A DNA stretch of 64,000 nucleotides from Pseudanabaena sp. Salubria-1 (GTDB lineage Bacteria; Cyanobacteriota; Cyanobacteriia; Pseudanabaenales; Pseudanabaenaceae): positions 1 through 64,000 of the forward strand of contig JALQCR010000025.1 in NCBI GenBank assembly GCA_023336205.1. The letters run 5' to 3'. How positions within the stretch are numbered: position 1 is the stretch's first letter; each line of letters opens with the position of its first letter. This document shows positions 8,498-16,610 of the stretch, in pieces. A program made the position numbers and the translations under genes. Under the pieces are notes generated by a model. The model had not been told where the DNA came from, did no database searches, and saw only the letters and a program-made list of their open reading frames with translations.

Positions 8498-8827
8498 TAG
8501 GTTTGGTTGCCATAGATATTTTCGCAGATCAATCTTACCTACATCATTAAAGCTAATTCCTTCGTTTTCCAATAGCGATCGCTGCAAATAGTCTGTACCA
8601 AATCTTAAAGGCGAAAGTGAAATTTCACCCTTAGCATTGACCACACGCTGCCAAGGAATATCTGAAGTTTTCATGTCAACTCGATAGAGAGCATAGCCAA
8701 CTAAACGGGCTTTTCCTGCCAAACTTGCCAGTTCTGCAACTTGCCCATAGGTAGCAACTGTTCCTAAGGGAATTTGCCGCACAATTTCATAAATGCGATC
8801 GTAAGTTGTTTGGGTATTACTACTCAT
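8465..8827 (-). CDS. alkyltransferase-like protein (MGMT family)
   Basis: DNA-lesion recognition protein related to O6-methylguanine-DNA methyltransferase. The helix-turn-helix part is clear: IPLGTVATYGQVAELA (about 19-34) and GYALYRV. At the active site it has IPWQRVVNAKGEI where methyltransferases have PCHRV, so the acceptor Cys is replaced by Trp. This is the alkyltransferase-like (ATL) pattern, proteins that bind alkylguanine and hand it to nucleotide excision repair. The 120-residue length fits. The last six or so residues are encoded by a hairpin repeat and are probably not conserved. Confidence 0.9.
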   Translation of the reverse strand: MSSNTQTTYDRIYEIVRQIPLGTVATYGQVAELASLAGKARLVGYALYRVDMKTSDIPWQRVVNAKGEISLSPLRFGTDYLQRSLLENEGISFNDVGKIDLRKYLWQPNLNIFVKSIAWQ

Positions 8828-8854
8828 GGCTGTTGACTATAGTGCGAATTTATA

Positions 8855-8898
8855 CGTTTTACAGATTTAGTGACCTAAGTCACTTCCAATTCCGTAAA
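8855..8898. promoter_or_regulatory. nested palindrome between divergent genes
   Basis: AGTGAC-CTAA-GTCACT (8868-8883) is nested within a wider pair GTTTTAC (8855-8861) and GTAAAAC (8892-8898). It stands between the divergent ATL gene and the NIL gene, about 20-60 bases before the latter. It could be an operator for a dimeric regulator; no known site matched. Confidence 0.35.
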
Positions 8899-8917
8899 AC
8901 TTTAGCTATGATATTAA

Positions 8918-9268
8918 ATGTCAAATCATCAAGACATTTGCACTGGAGAAACTTCAATGCTAGCGGCGGAATGTATCGATTCCAGAGCACCTGTAAATAT
9001 TGAGGAAAAGCGACGAACGACTACACGCATTGCCATGCGAGTACCGAGAAGCTGCTACGGGGAACCAATTATTTCTCGCCTCTCTTGTGAACATGGATTA
9101 ACGGTAACCATTATTGCGGCACTTCTTGGCGAAAGTCCAGAAGATGACGGCTGGTTTACCTTGGAGCTTACTGGAACAACACAGCAGATTCAAAGCGGAA
9201 TCATTTATCTAGAAGAGCTAGATTTAGAAATTTGGGATAAAACGGCTGTCGAAGACGAAAGCTGGTAA
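8918..9268 (+). CDS. NIL-domain protein
   Basis: Small cytoplasmic protein of 116 residues. Residues about 36-108 form a NIL (ferredoxin-fold) domain, seen as RVPRSCYGEPIISRLSCEHG, LTVTIIAALLG, WFTLELTG and IQSGIIYLEELDLEIW. NIL domains occur at the end of methionine ABC importers as ligand sensors, and as stand-alone proteins in cyanobacteria; here it is stand-alone, so the ligand is unknown. The first 30 residues are poorly conserved-looking and an internal ATG (M14) is also possible. It is followed at once by a strong terminator. Confidence 0.85.
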   Translation: MSNHQDICTGETSMLAAECIDSRAPVNIEEKRRTTTRIAMRVPRSCYGEPIISRLSCEHGLTVTIIAALLGESPEDDGWFTLELTGTTQQIQSGIIYLEELDLEIWDKTAVEDESW

Positions 9269-9273
9269 AAAAC

Positions 9274-9302
9274 AAAAAAGGCTTGCTAAGCAAGCCTTTT
9301 TT
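9274..9302 (+). terminator. intrinsic terminator of the NIL gene
   Basis: Perfect 13-base arms (GGCTTGC core) with a TAA loop, preceded by six A and ending in a T-run, starting five bases after the stop codon. Confidence 0.9.
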
Positions 9303-9332
9303 ATTTTTAGTCAAGAAGCTTAAGCTCCTTGA

Positions 9333-9430
9333 TATACCAATTCTCAAAGTAGCAATGCCATTTTAAAAATTCAAAACCCTTACTGGGTTTTAAAACAAAA
9401 AATGGCATTGTTATTTTTTGTTTTGGTATT
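9333..9430. repeat. composite dispersed repeat
   Basis: Contains TATACCAATTCTCAAAG, then AATGCCATTTT paired with AAAATGGCATT, an inner AAAACCCTTACTGGGTTTT hairpin and a final TTTTGGTATTA that pairs with the first bases. Same plan as 45246-45350 and 57182-57290. It supplies the stop codon region of the peroxiredoxin gene. Confidence 0.75.
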
Positions 9431-10070
9431 ATTTGTTTGGCTGAGGAGTCATACGCAAATATGGCTTGATCGGATTGAAACCTTTAGGGAACTTGGTCTT
9501 AGCTTCTTCGTTGGAAACTGAAGGCACAATTACACAATCATCACCATCTTTCCAGTTAGCAGGTGTAGCCACGCTGTAATTGTCAGTAAGTTGTAGCGAG
9601 TCAATTACGCGCAAGATCTCGTCAAAGTTACGACCAGTGCTAGCAGGATAGGTCAAGCTGAGGCGAAGTTTCTTGTTAGAGTCAATAATAAACACCGATC
9701 GCACGGTCAAGGTATTACCTGTTGCCGAGTTAGGGTGAATCATGTCATAAAGTTCGGAAACTTTTTTGTCTTCATCAGCAAGAATCGGGTAGTTGAGGGT
9801 AGCATTTTGAGTTTCTTCGATATCTCCAACCCATCCTTTGTGGGACTCAACGCCATCGACGCTCAAGGCGATCGCCTTAATATTGCGCTTATCAAATTCT
9901 GGCTTGAGCTTAGCAACCGTGCCTAGCTCGGTGGTGCAAACTGGAGTGAAATCTTTGGGGTGAGAAAATAGAATCGCCCATTGATCGCCGATCCAATCAT
10001 GGAAATTAATTACGCCATCGGTGGAGTCTTGGGTAAAATCAGGTACGGTATCGCCTAAACGCAGTGTCAT
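9429..10070 (-). CDS. 1-Cys peroxiredoxin (Prx6 type)
   Basis: Reduces H2O2 and alkyl hydroperoxides in the cytosol. The 213-residue protein starts MTLRLGDTVPDF; the peroxidatic Cys is C45 in the signature HPKDFTPVCTTE. The C-terminal half (KDGDDCVIVPSVSNEEAKTKFPKGF, see 9470-9560) is the long Prx6 dimerisation arm, with no 2-Cys resolving motif. An upstream in-frame TTG extension (to 10124) is ignored because the family starts at MTLRLGD. The end of the gene runs into a dispersed hairpin repeat. It is divergent from tRNA-Leu, with a 238-base gap holding no gene. Confidence 0.93.
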   Translation of the reverse strand: MTLRLGDTVPDFTQDSTDGVINFHDWIGDQWAILFSHPKDFTPVCTTELGTVAKLKPEFDKRNIKAIALSVDGVESHKGWVGDIEETQNATLNYPILADEDKKVSELYDMIHPNSATGNTLTVRSVFIIDSNKKLRLSLTYPASTGRNFDEILRVIDSLQLTDNYSVATPANWKDGDDCVIVPSVSNEEAKTKFPKGFNPIKPYLRMTPQPNK

Positions 10071-10308
10071 AGTTTTAGTTTGCTGTTTGAGTTCAGTCTT
10101 CTTTGTTACAAATCTAAGATACAAGATTACAGGAAAAATCGCTAGCCCTATAGGGCGGTATTCCCATCGCTTTACTGTAGATTATGACATTATCAAATAG
10201 AAAGTTGGTGAAAAGTTAACTAGAGTTAACGATTGACATTGTGCAATTTTTACCGCAGACTTAATAACTGCCAGTTAGAAACCAATTAATCTAGCTAATA
10301 TCCAAATT

Positions 10309-10390
10309 GCGGAACTGGCGGAATTGGTAGACGCGCATGTTTCAGGTACATGTGTTGAAAGACTTGGGGGTTCAAGTCCCCCGTTCCGCA
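10309..10390 (+). tRNA. tRNA-Leu (CAG)
   Basis: An 82-base cloverleaf: acceptor GCGGAAC pairs with GTTCCGC, discriminator A at 10390, with the CCA not encoded. The anticodon stem CATGT/ACATG encloses the loop TTCAGGT, giving anticodon CAG. A long variable arm marks a class II tRNA, and the T-arm has GGTTCAAGTCC. A terminator follows five bases later. Confidence 0.97.
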
Positions 10391-10395
10391 TTAAT

Positions 10396-10430
10396 CAATA
10401 AAAAAGCTCGCGTTGCGAGCTTTTTTATTG
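10396..10430 (+). terminator. terminator after tRNA-Leu
   Basis: Perfect hairpin AAAAAAGCTCGC-GTT-GCGAGCTTTTTT with AT-rich wings. It is symmetrical and also covers the end of the converging methyltransferase-like gene, so it can serve both strands. Confidence 0.93.
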
Positions 10431-11102
10431 TCGAAAAATAATCGCCTGATTGCCACCTCTTTGTAACTCGTAGGGAACTTGAATAATTTCTGAGCTAATA
10501 CCTTCTTTGGCTAATGTGCTACAAATTTCATCAATATAGGGCGATCGCGCTTGAGCCAAATTCAATAATGGGAAAATCCTTACTTCTTCAGCGATGCGAC
10601 ATAGTTCGCGGATTGATTCTAAATGGAATTCAAAACTGAGATGCTCAGAGTAGAGAAATAGAAAATGTGAACATAGCGCAAGCTGAAATTGGCGATCGCG
10701 AAAGTCTAATCTTGGCAATTCAGCGTTAAGATATCTACCTGCGATTTTGCCATGATCGTAATCTTCGAGAAATAGAGAAATAGCTTTCTCACGATTTGCG
10801 CGTAAATCTTCAGGGGACTTGTGATAGCTCCAGACCCAGTTATTTGGTGTATTGCGAACCTGTTCGATAACGGTATCTACGCAAGCATCAAAACGATTTT
10901 TAATTTCTGAGCCAATAAATTGATATATCGGATCGATCGATGTAACTTGATAACCTGCGACAGTCATTTCCGCATTAAAGCTTGCTGGTCCGTCACCGAT
11001 GCCAACTATGGATTTAAGGCGATCGCTTTCCGTAAGCGCAAACATTAACTCATATTCGGTTTTAGACCTTCCAAACGGGACAACGCGATCTAAGATCATC
11101 AT
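10425..11102 (-). CDS. SAM-dependent methyltransferase-like protein
   Basis: A 225-residue protein with a Rossmann methyltransferase look: the glycine-rich motif I VGIGDGPASFNAEM (about 33-46), an acidic end of beta-2 in VTSIDPIY (about 54-61), and the LALCSHFLFLYSEHL motif typical of class I enzymes. It lacks an obvious substrate domain, and I cannot name the substrate. Such proteins are common in cyanobacteria, annotated only as methyltransferase-like. The gene ends inside the bidirectional terminator after tRNA-Leu. Two adjacent ATG codons could start it. Confidence 0.65.
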   Translation of the reverse strand: MMILDRVVPFGRSKTEYELMFALTESDRLKSIVGIGDGPASFNAEMTVAGYQVTSIDPIYQFIGSEIKNRFDACVDTVIEQVRNTPNNWVWSYHKSPEDLRANREKAISLFLEDYDHGKIAGRYLNAELPRLDFRDRQFQLALCSHFLFLYSEHLSFEFHLESIRELCRIAEEVRIFPLLNLAQARSPYIDEICSTLAKEGISSEIIQVPYELQRGGNQAIIFRQ

Positions 11103-11134
11103 GATTTATAGCTAAGGTATAGTTTTGACTGATT

Positions 11135-11725
11135 TTATCTTGGTGCTTTACGCCATCCGCTAGCGATCGCCTCAGACTCAGAACAAAACCATTTCTCTCC
11201 TTTGCTTCCATCAATGTTGGTTGTAGCATAATCTTCCATATTCGGCAGGTGATAAAGCTTGCCGCCCCCTGTATTCACTGAAATATTGCCTTTAATATTG
11301 CAACCACGCACAAAGTTAGTCACAGGAGAAATTGAGCTAATTCCTAAACCAATAAAAAACATTACAGGTAATACATTCTGTATACCTTTACGCATATCGC
11401 GTTTGTTGGTTTGGGTATTGCTATTTATGCGGTTACCTGTAGATTGGTTATTAGCGGTTTGGCTAGAATTACGCGATCTTTGATTTGATACTGTGGGTTG
11501 GTTGATAATACCTTGAATTGAGGCTTTAGAAGCCCGTATTTTTCCATTGACTTCAGTAGCTTTTTCGTAAAAGATAGTATCTCCCACTACAGGGCGGCGA
11601 CTTGACCCTTTTAATACGCTGATATGTAGGAAAACTTCTTTACTGCCATCATCAGGTTTAATAAATCCAAACCCTCGATCATCTTTCCAAGTAGTTAATT
11701 GCCCCTGACAGGAAAAAGATTGCAT
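11135..11725 (-). CDS. cold-shock domain protein with membrane helix and sunset domain
   Basis: Three parts are visible in 196 residues. Residues 1-70 form a cold-shock OB fold with the RNP-like DDRGFGFIKPDDG and EVFLHISVLKG. A Ser/Asn/Gln-rich linker (about 72-108) follows, then one hydrophobic helix (about 115-135). Last comes a Cys-containing module, CNIKGNIS, GGKLYHLPNMEDY, EKWFCSESEAIASGWRKA, which matches the small sunset domain often found at the end of surface or nuclease proteins. The fold pairing suggests a nucleic-acid-binding domain tethered to the membrane; function unknown. Confidence 0.8.
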   Translation of the reverse strand: MQSFSCQGQLTTWKDDRGFGFIKPDDGSKEVFLHISVLKGSSRRPVVGDTIFYEKATEVNGKIRASKASIQGIINQPTVSNQRSRNSSQTANNQSTGNRINSNTQTNKRDMRKGIQNVLPVMFFIGLGISSISPVTNFVRGCNIKGNISVNTGGGKLYHLPNMEDYATTNIDGSKGEKWFCSESEAIASGWRKAPR

Positions 11726-11796
11726 AAAATATCGTTATTTAGTCTTATTTCTAGATTAACCCAAAATGACAGCTTAGATTTCCAAGAAAAATATAA

Positions 11797-11831
11797 AAAA
11801 TGCAGACGATACATTGTATCGTCTGCATTTT
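11797..11831 (-). terminator. terminator of ftsH
   Basis: Stem AAAATGCAGACGATACA with its inverse complement; on the minus strand it is followed by a T-run. It stands 43 bases after the ftsH stop codon. Confidence 0.85.
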
Positions 11832-11873
11832 GTGGAAATTAATTTAGAGCAGTTGCTTTTAAAGAAGTTGTAA

Positions 11874-13790
11874 TTATAAAGCTGCTGACAACTTCAAATC
11901 ACTGGTTTCCAAAATCTGTTGAAGCTCTTCGGCATCAACGGTTTCACGCTCAATTAAATCGTGAGCAATCTTATCCAAAACATGGCGGTTATCAACGAGA
12001 AGTTGCTTGGCACGACGATAAGCATCAGCCACTAAAATACCAACTTCTTCATCGATAGTTGCAGCAGTTTCTTCAGAGAAGTCACGCTCAGCAGCAATGT
12101 CACGACCAAGGAACATATTGCCATTGGAACGACCAAGAGCAACAGGTCCAAGCTTATCGCTCATTCCAAAACGCATTACCATTTGACGAGCAGTCGAAGC
12201 AACTTGTTGAAGATCACTAGATGCACCAGTGGTAACTTCCTCATCTCCAAAGACGATTTCTTCAGCGATGCGACCACCGAGGGCAACTGCCATCTGGTTT
12301 TGCAAATAGGCGCGGCTTTGCATTCTTTCTTCAGTAGGCAAGAACCATGTCAAACCACCAGCACGACCGCGAGGAATAATCGTTACCTTTTGGATTGCGT
12401 CATAGTCGGGCATCAATGCTCCAACCAGAGCATGACCAGCTTCATGGTAAGCAACTAATTCTTTACGCTTTTCGCTCATCACGCGATCTTTTTTCTCAGG
12501 TCCAACCAAGACGCGATCGACAGCATCATTGATTTCATCCATCGAGATTTCAGTCAAGTTGCGACGTGCAGCAAGAATAGCAGCTTCGTTCAACAGGTTA
12601 GACAAATCAGCACCTGTAAATCCGGGGGTACGACGAGCAATCTTTTCTAGATCAACATCCTTAGATAGTGTCTTGCCTCGTGCATGAACACCAAGAATTT
12701 CCAGACGACCTGCGAAGTCGGGACGATCAACGACCACTTGGCGATCGAAACGACCTGGACGAAGTAAAGCTGCATCCAATACGTCAGGACGGTTGGTCGC
12801 CGCAACGATGATGATGCCTGTGTTACCTTCAAAGCCATCCATTTCGGTGAGCAATTGGTTCAAGGTTTGCTCACGCTCATCGTTACCACCACCAAGCCCA
12901 GCGCCACGTTGACGACCGACTGCATCAATTTCATCGATAAAGACGATACAAGGGGCATTAGCCTTTGCTTGCTCGAATAGGTCACGTACTCGGGATGCAC
13001 CGACACCGACAAACATTTCTACGAATTCTGAACCAGAGATACTGAAGAAAGGTACGCCAGCTTCACCTGCAACCGCACGGGCTAGCAAGGTTTTACCAGT
13101 ACCAGGGGGGCCAACTAGCAATACGCCTTTAGGAATCTTTGCGCCGACGGCAGTGAAGCGATCGGGATTTTTGAGGAAGTCTACAACTTCAGTAAGTTCA
13201 AATTTGGCTTGCTCAATACCAGCGACATCGGTGAAGGTGACTTGGGTTTGAGGCTCCATCTGCACGCGGGCGCGGGACTTACCAAAGTTCATGGCTTGGT
13301 TGCCAGGTCCAGATTGAGCGCGGCGTAGTAAGAAAAATAAACCGACTAATAGCAAAATTGGCAAAATCAAGCTGCTCAAGGTTTGCACTAAAGCACCGTC
13401 AGTGCGACGAGGGGCTACATCTAGCTCAATGTTATTTTCTCTAACAGTTTTAGTAAACTCAGGGTCGTTAGGCAGATTTACGCGAACTTTTTTCTTGCCT
13501 TCAGGACCACCAGGTACTGTCACTTCTGCAAAAGAGCGATCGGGACTAAGGGTGATTCTGGAAACACCTGCTGGTTTCTTTCTTACTTCTTCGATTAGCT
13601 TGCTGTAGCGCCATTCACCTTGGGTGGCTGGCTGACTATCGAGCAGGGTTGTGCCTAAGGTAATTACGACAATGCCAAGCAGTGCGTACAAACCAAAATT
13701 TTTCCACTTTTTATTATTATTGTCGTTTTTATTATTGCTTTTCACTACTACCGCTCCATCGATAAAAGTGTTCTTAGATGATTTTGCCAA
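11874..13790 (-). CDS. ftsH: ATP-dependent zinc metalloprotease FtsH
   Basis: Membrane-bound AAA protease that degrades damaged membrane proteins, including photosystem II D1 in cyanobacteria. The 638 residues show a first membrane helix (about 32-48), a lumenal or periplasmic domain, a second helix (about 137-156), Walker A GPPGTGKT (about 227-234), Walker B IVFIDEID, the SRH region and the zinc site HEAGH (about 450) with the distal ligand region TTGASSDL. Length is normal. The N-terminal 130 residues are duplicated immediately upstream as a truncated copy. The N-terminal Asn/Lys stretch is unusually polar. Confidence 0.97.
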   Translation of the reverse strand: MAKSSKNTFIDGAVVVKSNNKNDNNNKKWKNFGLYALLGIVVITLGTTLLDSQPATQGEWRYSKLIEEVRKKPAGVSRITLSPDRSFAEVTVPGGPEGKKKVRVNLPNDPEFTKTVRENNIELDVAPRRTDGALVQTLSSLILPILLLVGLFFLLRRAQSGPGNQAMNFGKSRARVQMEPQTQVTFTDVAGIEQAKFELTEVVDFLKNPDRFTAVGAKIPKGVLLVGPPGTGKTLLARAVAGEAGVPFFSISGSEFVEMFVGVGASRVRDLFEQAKANAPCIVFIDEIDAVGRQRGAGLGGGNDEREQTLNQLLTEMDGFEGNTGIIIVAATNRPDVLDAALLRPGRFDRQVVVDRPDFAGRLEILGVHARGKTLSKDVDLEKIARRTPGFTGADLSNLLNEAAILAARRNLTEISMDEINDAVDRVLVGPEKKDRVMSEKRKELVAYHEAGHALVGALMPDYDAIQKVTIIPRGRAGGLTWFLPTEERMQSRAYLQNQMAVALGGRIAEEIVFGDEEVTTGASSDLQQVASTARQMVMRFGMSDKLGPVALGRSNGNMFLGRDIAAERDFSEETAATIDEEVGILVADAYRRAKQLLVDNRHVLDKIAHDLIERETVDAEELQQILETSDLKLSAAL

Positions 13791-14010
13791 GAACGAATGA
13801 TTTAATTAACTAATCTTAACGCAAGCAGTCTAGGATCTGTCCAAGTCACGCCAGAATCCGTCTTTGGATCGATAATATGGCGATCGCATCTCAACACGCC
13901 AAAAACTTTATCGCCCAATGAGCGGACGGAAATACTTTGGGATTTGTTGTTTAATTTTTTCGTGCTCAAATACAAACTAAGTTTTTTGTTAATGTCCCTT
14001 TGCGATCCTT

Positions 14011-14433
14011 TCAAATTCGGAAAAACAAACTGACAAACAGCAAAATCAAGCTGCGAAAGGTTTGAGATAATTCGCCATCGGCACGACGGGGGGCAACATC
14101 TATGTCAATATTATTTTCTGTAACAACTCTGATCAAATTGGGGTCGTTTGGCAAATTCACGCGAACTTTTTTCTTGTCGTCAATTCCGCCAGAGATCGTT
14201 ACCTCTGCAAAAGAGCGATCAGGACTAAGGGTGATTCTTGAGACACCAGCAGGTTTCTTTCTGACTTCTTCGAGTAGCTTGCTGTAGCTCCATTCTCGTT
14301 GTGTGAGTGGCTGACTATCGACGGGATTTATTGTTAATGTAATAACGACAAGACCTAACATTGCGTACAAACCAAATTTGTTCCACTTTTTATTGTTGCT
14401 TTTCACTACTAAGGCTCCATCAATAAATGTGTT
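14011..14433 (-). pseudogene. truncated duplicate of the ftsH N-terminus
   Basis: This reading frame matches the first part of the adjacent ftsH: the NTFIDGALVVKSNNKK block (coding similarity begins at 14433, before any start codon), then FGLYAMLG, EEVRKKPAGVSRITLSPDRS, FAEVT and DVAPRRADG. It stops inside the second membrane helix (SLFFRI, stop at 14011), so the AAA and protease domains are absent. The longest ORF starts from GTG at 14406 (131 residues). It is probably a decayed tandem duplication; expression as a short membrane protein cannot be excluded. Confidence 0.8.
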
Positions 14434-14530
14434 TACATTTGTGGGGTTATATTTAACGCGCCATCAAACTGCCATCAAAGGTTATAAGGTGTATTACGCG
14501 ATCGCTAACGCACCCAGTGATCTAATTTTA

Positions 14531-14557
14531 GACGAGAGTTGCGGCGCAACTCTCGTC
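14531..14557. repeat. 13-bp perfect hairpin upstream of fmt
   Basis: GACGAGAGTTGCG-G-CGCAACTCTCGTC, a member of the GC hairpin family, 30 bases before the fmt start. With no T-run it is not a clear terminator; it may affect the fmt leader. Confidence 0.7.
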
Positions 14558-14586
14558 TTGGTATAAAAACGAAAATAGTTAAAAAT

Positions 14587-15522
14587 ATGCGTGTTGTCTT
14601 TTTTGGGACTCCTGATTTTGCAGTTCCTACCTTAGAAAAATTATTGTCTGAGCCAGATTTTGAAGTTGTGGGCGTGGTTTCCCAACCTGATACTAGGCGT
14701 GGTAGAGGCAATCAAGTTAGTCCGCCGCCAGTAAAAGCTGCCGCGATCGCAAGAAATTCTCATATTAAAATCTGGCAACCCGATCGCCTCAAAAAAGATA
14801 AAACTGTACTTGAGGCACTTGAGGCGCTTGAGGCTGATGTATTTGTAGTAGTTGCCTATGGACAGATTCTCTCGCAAAAAATACTGAATATGCCGAAGCA
14901 TGGGTGCATTAATGTACATGGCTCACTCTTGCCAAAATATCGTGGTGCAGCTCCGATTCAATGGGCGATCGCTAATAGCGAAAAGTTCACAGGCATTACG
15001 ACAATGCAAATGAATGCAGGTATTGATACAGGAGCAATGTTACTCAAAGCAGAGCTAGAAATCTTGCCTGAAGACAATACGGATACTTTAAGTTTGAAAT
15101 TAGCTAATTTAGGCGCAAATTTGTTAATTGATACTCTGCGGCGATTAGATGCTATTACGCCTGAGGCTCAAGATGAAGCTTTATCTTGCTATTCGCCGAT
15201 GATTGGGCGAGATGATTGGGAACTTGACTGGAATCTAGAGGCGATCGCATTGCATAATCGCATTCGTGCTTTCTATCCCAATTGCTACACAGATTTTCGG
15301 GGGCAAAGATTGAAAGTCACGAAGACAGAAGTTATTGCCGAAAGCGAGAGTCTTGCTCCTGTGGGAAAAGTGATAGAGATTCGTAAAGGGAAAGGATTTG
15401 TGGTGCAGACTGGAAAAGGGCTATTGCTAATTAAAGAAGTACAACCTGCGGGTAAGAAACTGCAATCAGGTTGGGATTTTGTCAATGGCGCAAGAATTGC
15501 GATCGGTGAGTCTTTGTCATAA
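14587..15522 (+). CDS. fmt: methionyl-tRNA formyltransferase
   Basis: Formylates initiator Met-tRNA using 10-formyl-THF; functional partner of def in this window. The 311 residues contain VVFFGTPDFAVP at the start, the catalytic HGSLLPKYRGAAP block (His and Ser of the HxSLLP motif), AGIDTGAML and the C-terminal tRNA-binding OB domain ending KKLQSGWDFVNG. The start MRVVFFGTPDF is preferred over an upstream in-frame codon at 14539. An intrinsic terminator begins right at the stop. Confidence 0.97.
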   Translation: MRVVFFGTPDFAVPTLEKLLSEPDFEVVGVVSQPDTRRGRGNQVSPPPVKAAAIARNSHIKIWQPDRLKKDKTVLEALEALEADVFVVVAYGQILSQKILNMPKHGCINVHGSLLPKYRGAAPIQWAIANSEKFTGITTMQMNAGIDTGAMLLKAELEILPEDNTDTLSLKLANLGANLLIDTLRRLDAITPEAQDEALSCYSPMIGRDDWELDWNLEAIALHNRIRAFYPNCYTDFRGQRLKVTKTEVIAESESLAPVGKVIEIRKGKGFVVQTGKGLLLIKEVQPAGKKLQSGWDFVNGARIAIGESLS

Positions 15523-15552
15523 AAATAGGCAGCGCAGTGCGCTGCCTATTTT
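15523..15552 (+). terminator. terminator between fmt and the TPR gene
   Basis: Hairpin AAAATAGGCAGCGC-AGT-GCGCTGCCTATTTT, symmetrical, between converging genes, so it can serve both. Confidence 0.9.
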
Positions 15553-15555
15553 ATA

Positions 15556-16413
15556 TTATGGTTTTTTAACTGGATTATTACTAGGTGCTTGTGCTGGATT
15601 CGTGAATGGAGCCTTTTGTGGAGAGAGATCAGCAAGACGTTTTACTTCATCTTTAAATTCAGCAGGAGCTAATTCCAAACCTTTATCAAACAGTTTTTTG
15701 GCTTCATCTTCCTTGCCTTGGATTTGTCTTAATTGTGCCTTACCAACATAAGGACGGAAGTCTTTCGCGCTTTCTTTGATCATCTGATCATAGGTTGCGA
15801 TCGCATCATCAATGCGGTTTTCTTGACGATAGACTTCGCCTAAAATCCAACGAACTGAACCAGTATCTACCGCATTGGCTTGGACTTTATTGGCTGTTTC
15901 CGCTGTCTTAAGCGTATCTTGGAGGATGCCGATCGCGGCTTCAGGGCGCTTGTCGGTTAGCTCAATGCTAACAATACTTTGGATGGCGGGAATAAACCCT
16001 GGTTTAGTGGTCAAAATCTTGCGATACTCTGCTGACGCATTTTTAGGGTCTTTAAGCTCAATGTAAGTACGAGCTAAAGTCATCCGATATTCTGGCTGAT
16101 CGGGAAAAGTATCAGCAAGGGTTTGTAACGGTTCGATGGTTTCTTTGGTTTTGCCAAGTTGGTTTCTGAGATTTACAAGACCAATCAGCGCAGTTTGATT
16201 TTTAGGATCGCTTTTTAGTACGGCTTCAAACCCCTCGATCTGGATCTTGATCCGATCTTGCTCTGAGGTGTTTTGGTTGGCATTATTAGCCTGTTGAGCG
16301 GGTGGGGCAAACAACCCGCCAATCAGAGGTGCGATCGATACGCCCAAAAACGAGAGCGTAACTACGATTAAGACACCATTAATAATCCATTGCCTTGCTG
16401 TACGTTGTGTCAC
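15556..16413 (-). CDS. membrane-anchored tetratricopeptide repeat protein
   Basis: A 285-residue protein with one N-terminal membrane helix (GVLIVVTLSFLGVSIAPLIGG, 16320-16385), then tandem TPR-like helices (blocks such as LVNLRNQLGKTKETIEPLQ, RMTLARTYIELKDPKNASAE, RWILGEVYRQENRIDDAIA) and a Pro/Asn-rich tail. It is probably anchored in the plasma or thylakoid membrane with TPRs as a protein-binding scaffold; partner unknown. I prefer the GTG start at 16411-16413 because AGGG lies eight bases upstream; the frame stays open to an ATG-like start at 16455. Confidence 0.8.
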   Translation of the reverse strand: MTQRTARQWIINGVLIVVTLSFLGVSIAPLIGGLFAPPAQQANNANQNTSEQDRIKIQIEGFEAVLKSDPKNQTALIGLVNLRNQLGKTKETIEPLQTLADTFPDQPEYRMTLARTYIELKDPKNASAEYRKILTTKPGFIPAIQSIVSIELTDKRPEAAIGILQDTLKTAETANKVQANAVDTGSVRWILGEVYRQENRIDDAIATYDQMIKESAKDFRPYVGKAQLRQIQGKEDEAKKLFDKGLELAPAEFKDEVKRLADLSPQKAPFTNPAQAPSNNPVKKP

Positions 16414-16480
16414 GATATTTACCCTAAATGAAAAACACATCATAGTGTAACCCAACTATAAAACCACGGGGTAGTGATAA

Positions 16481-16525
16481 ATAGATAAGGATGGGCGGCG
16501 CTTCGCGCCGCCCATCCTTATCTAT
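16481..16525. repeat. long GGCGGCGC hairpin flanked by a direct repeat
   Basis: Arms of about 20 bases around the loop TTC (core ATGGGCGGCGC). The 10-mer AACCACGGGG occurs on both sides (16463-16472 and 16530-16539), as if the hairpin had been inserted with a duplication. It stands between divergent genes. Confidence 0.8.
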
Positions 16526-16610
16526 CAGCAACCACGGGGCAAGCCAGAATTAACCTCAATAAAAATCGCTGTATAATCAAAACAACCCATAAGTTCAGGA
16601 GCCAAAGCCG

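Noticed and set aside
10140..10308. TTGACA box and an AGTTAACTAGAGTTAAC palindrome upstream of tRNA-Leu as a promoter and operator
   Set aside because: No -10 box at a proper distance from TTGACA could be found, and the palindrome matches no site I know; too weak to list.
13802..14014. A 70-codon minus-strand frame between ftsH and its truncated duplicate
   Set aside because: Starts only with TTG at the end of the pseudogene, shows no match to FtsH or another family I know, and is short; it may be leftover sequence of the duplication.
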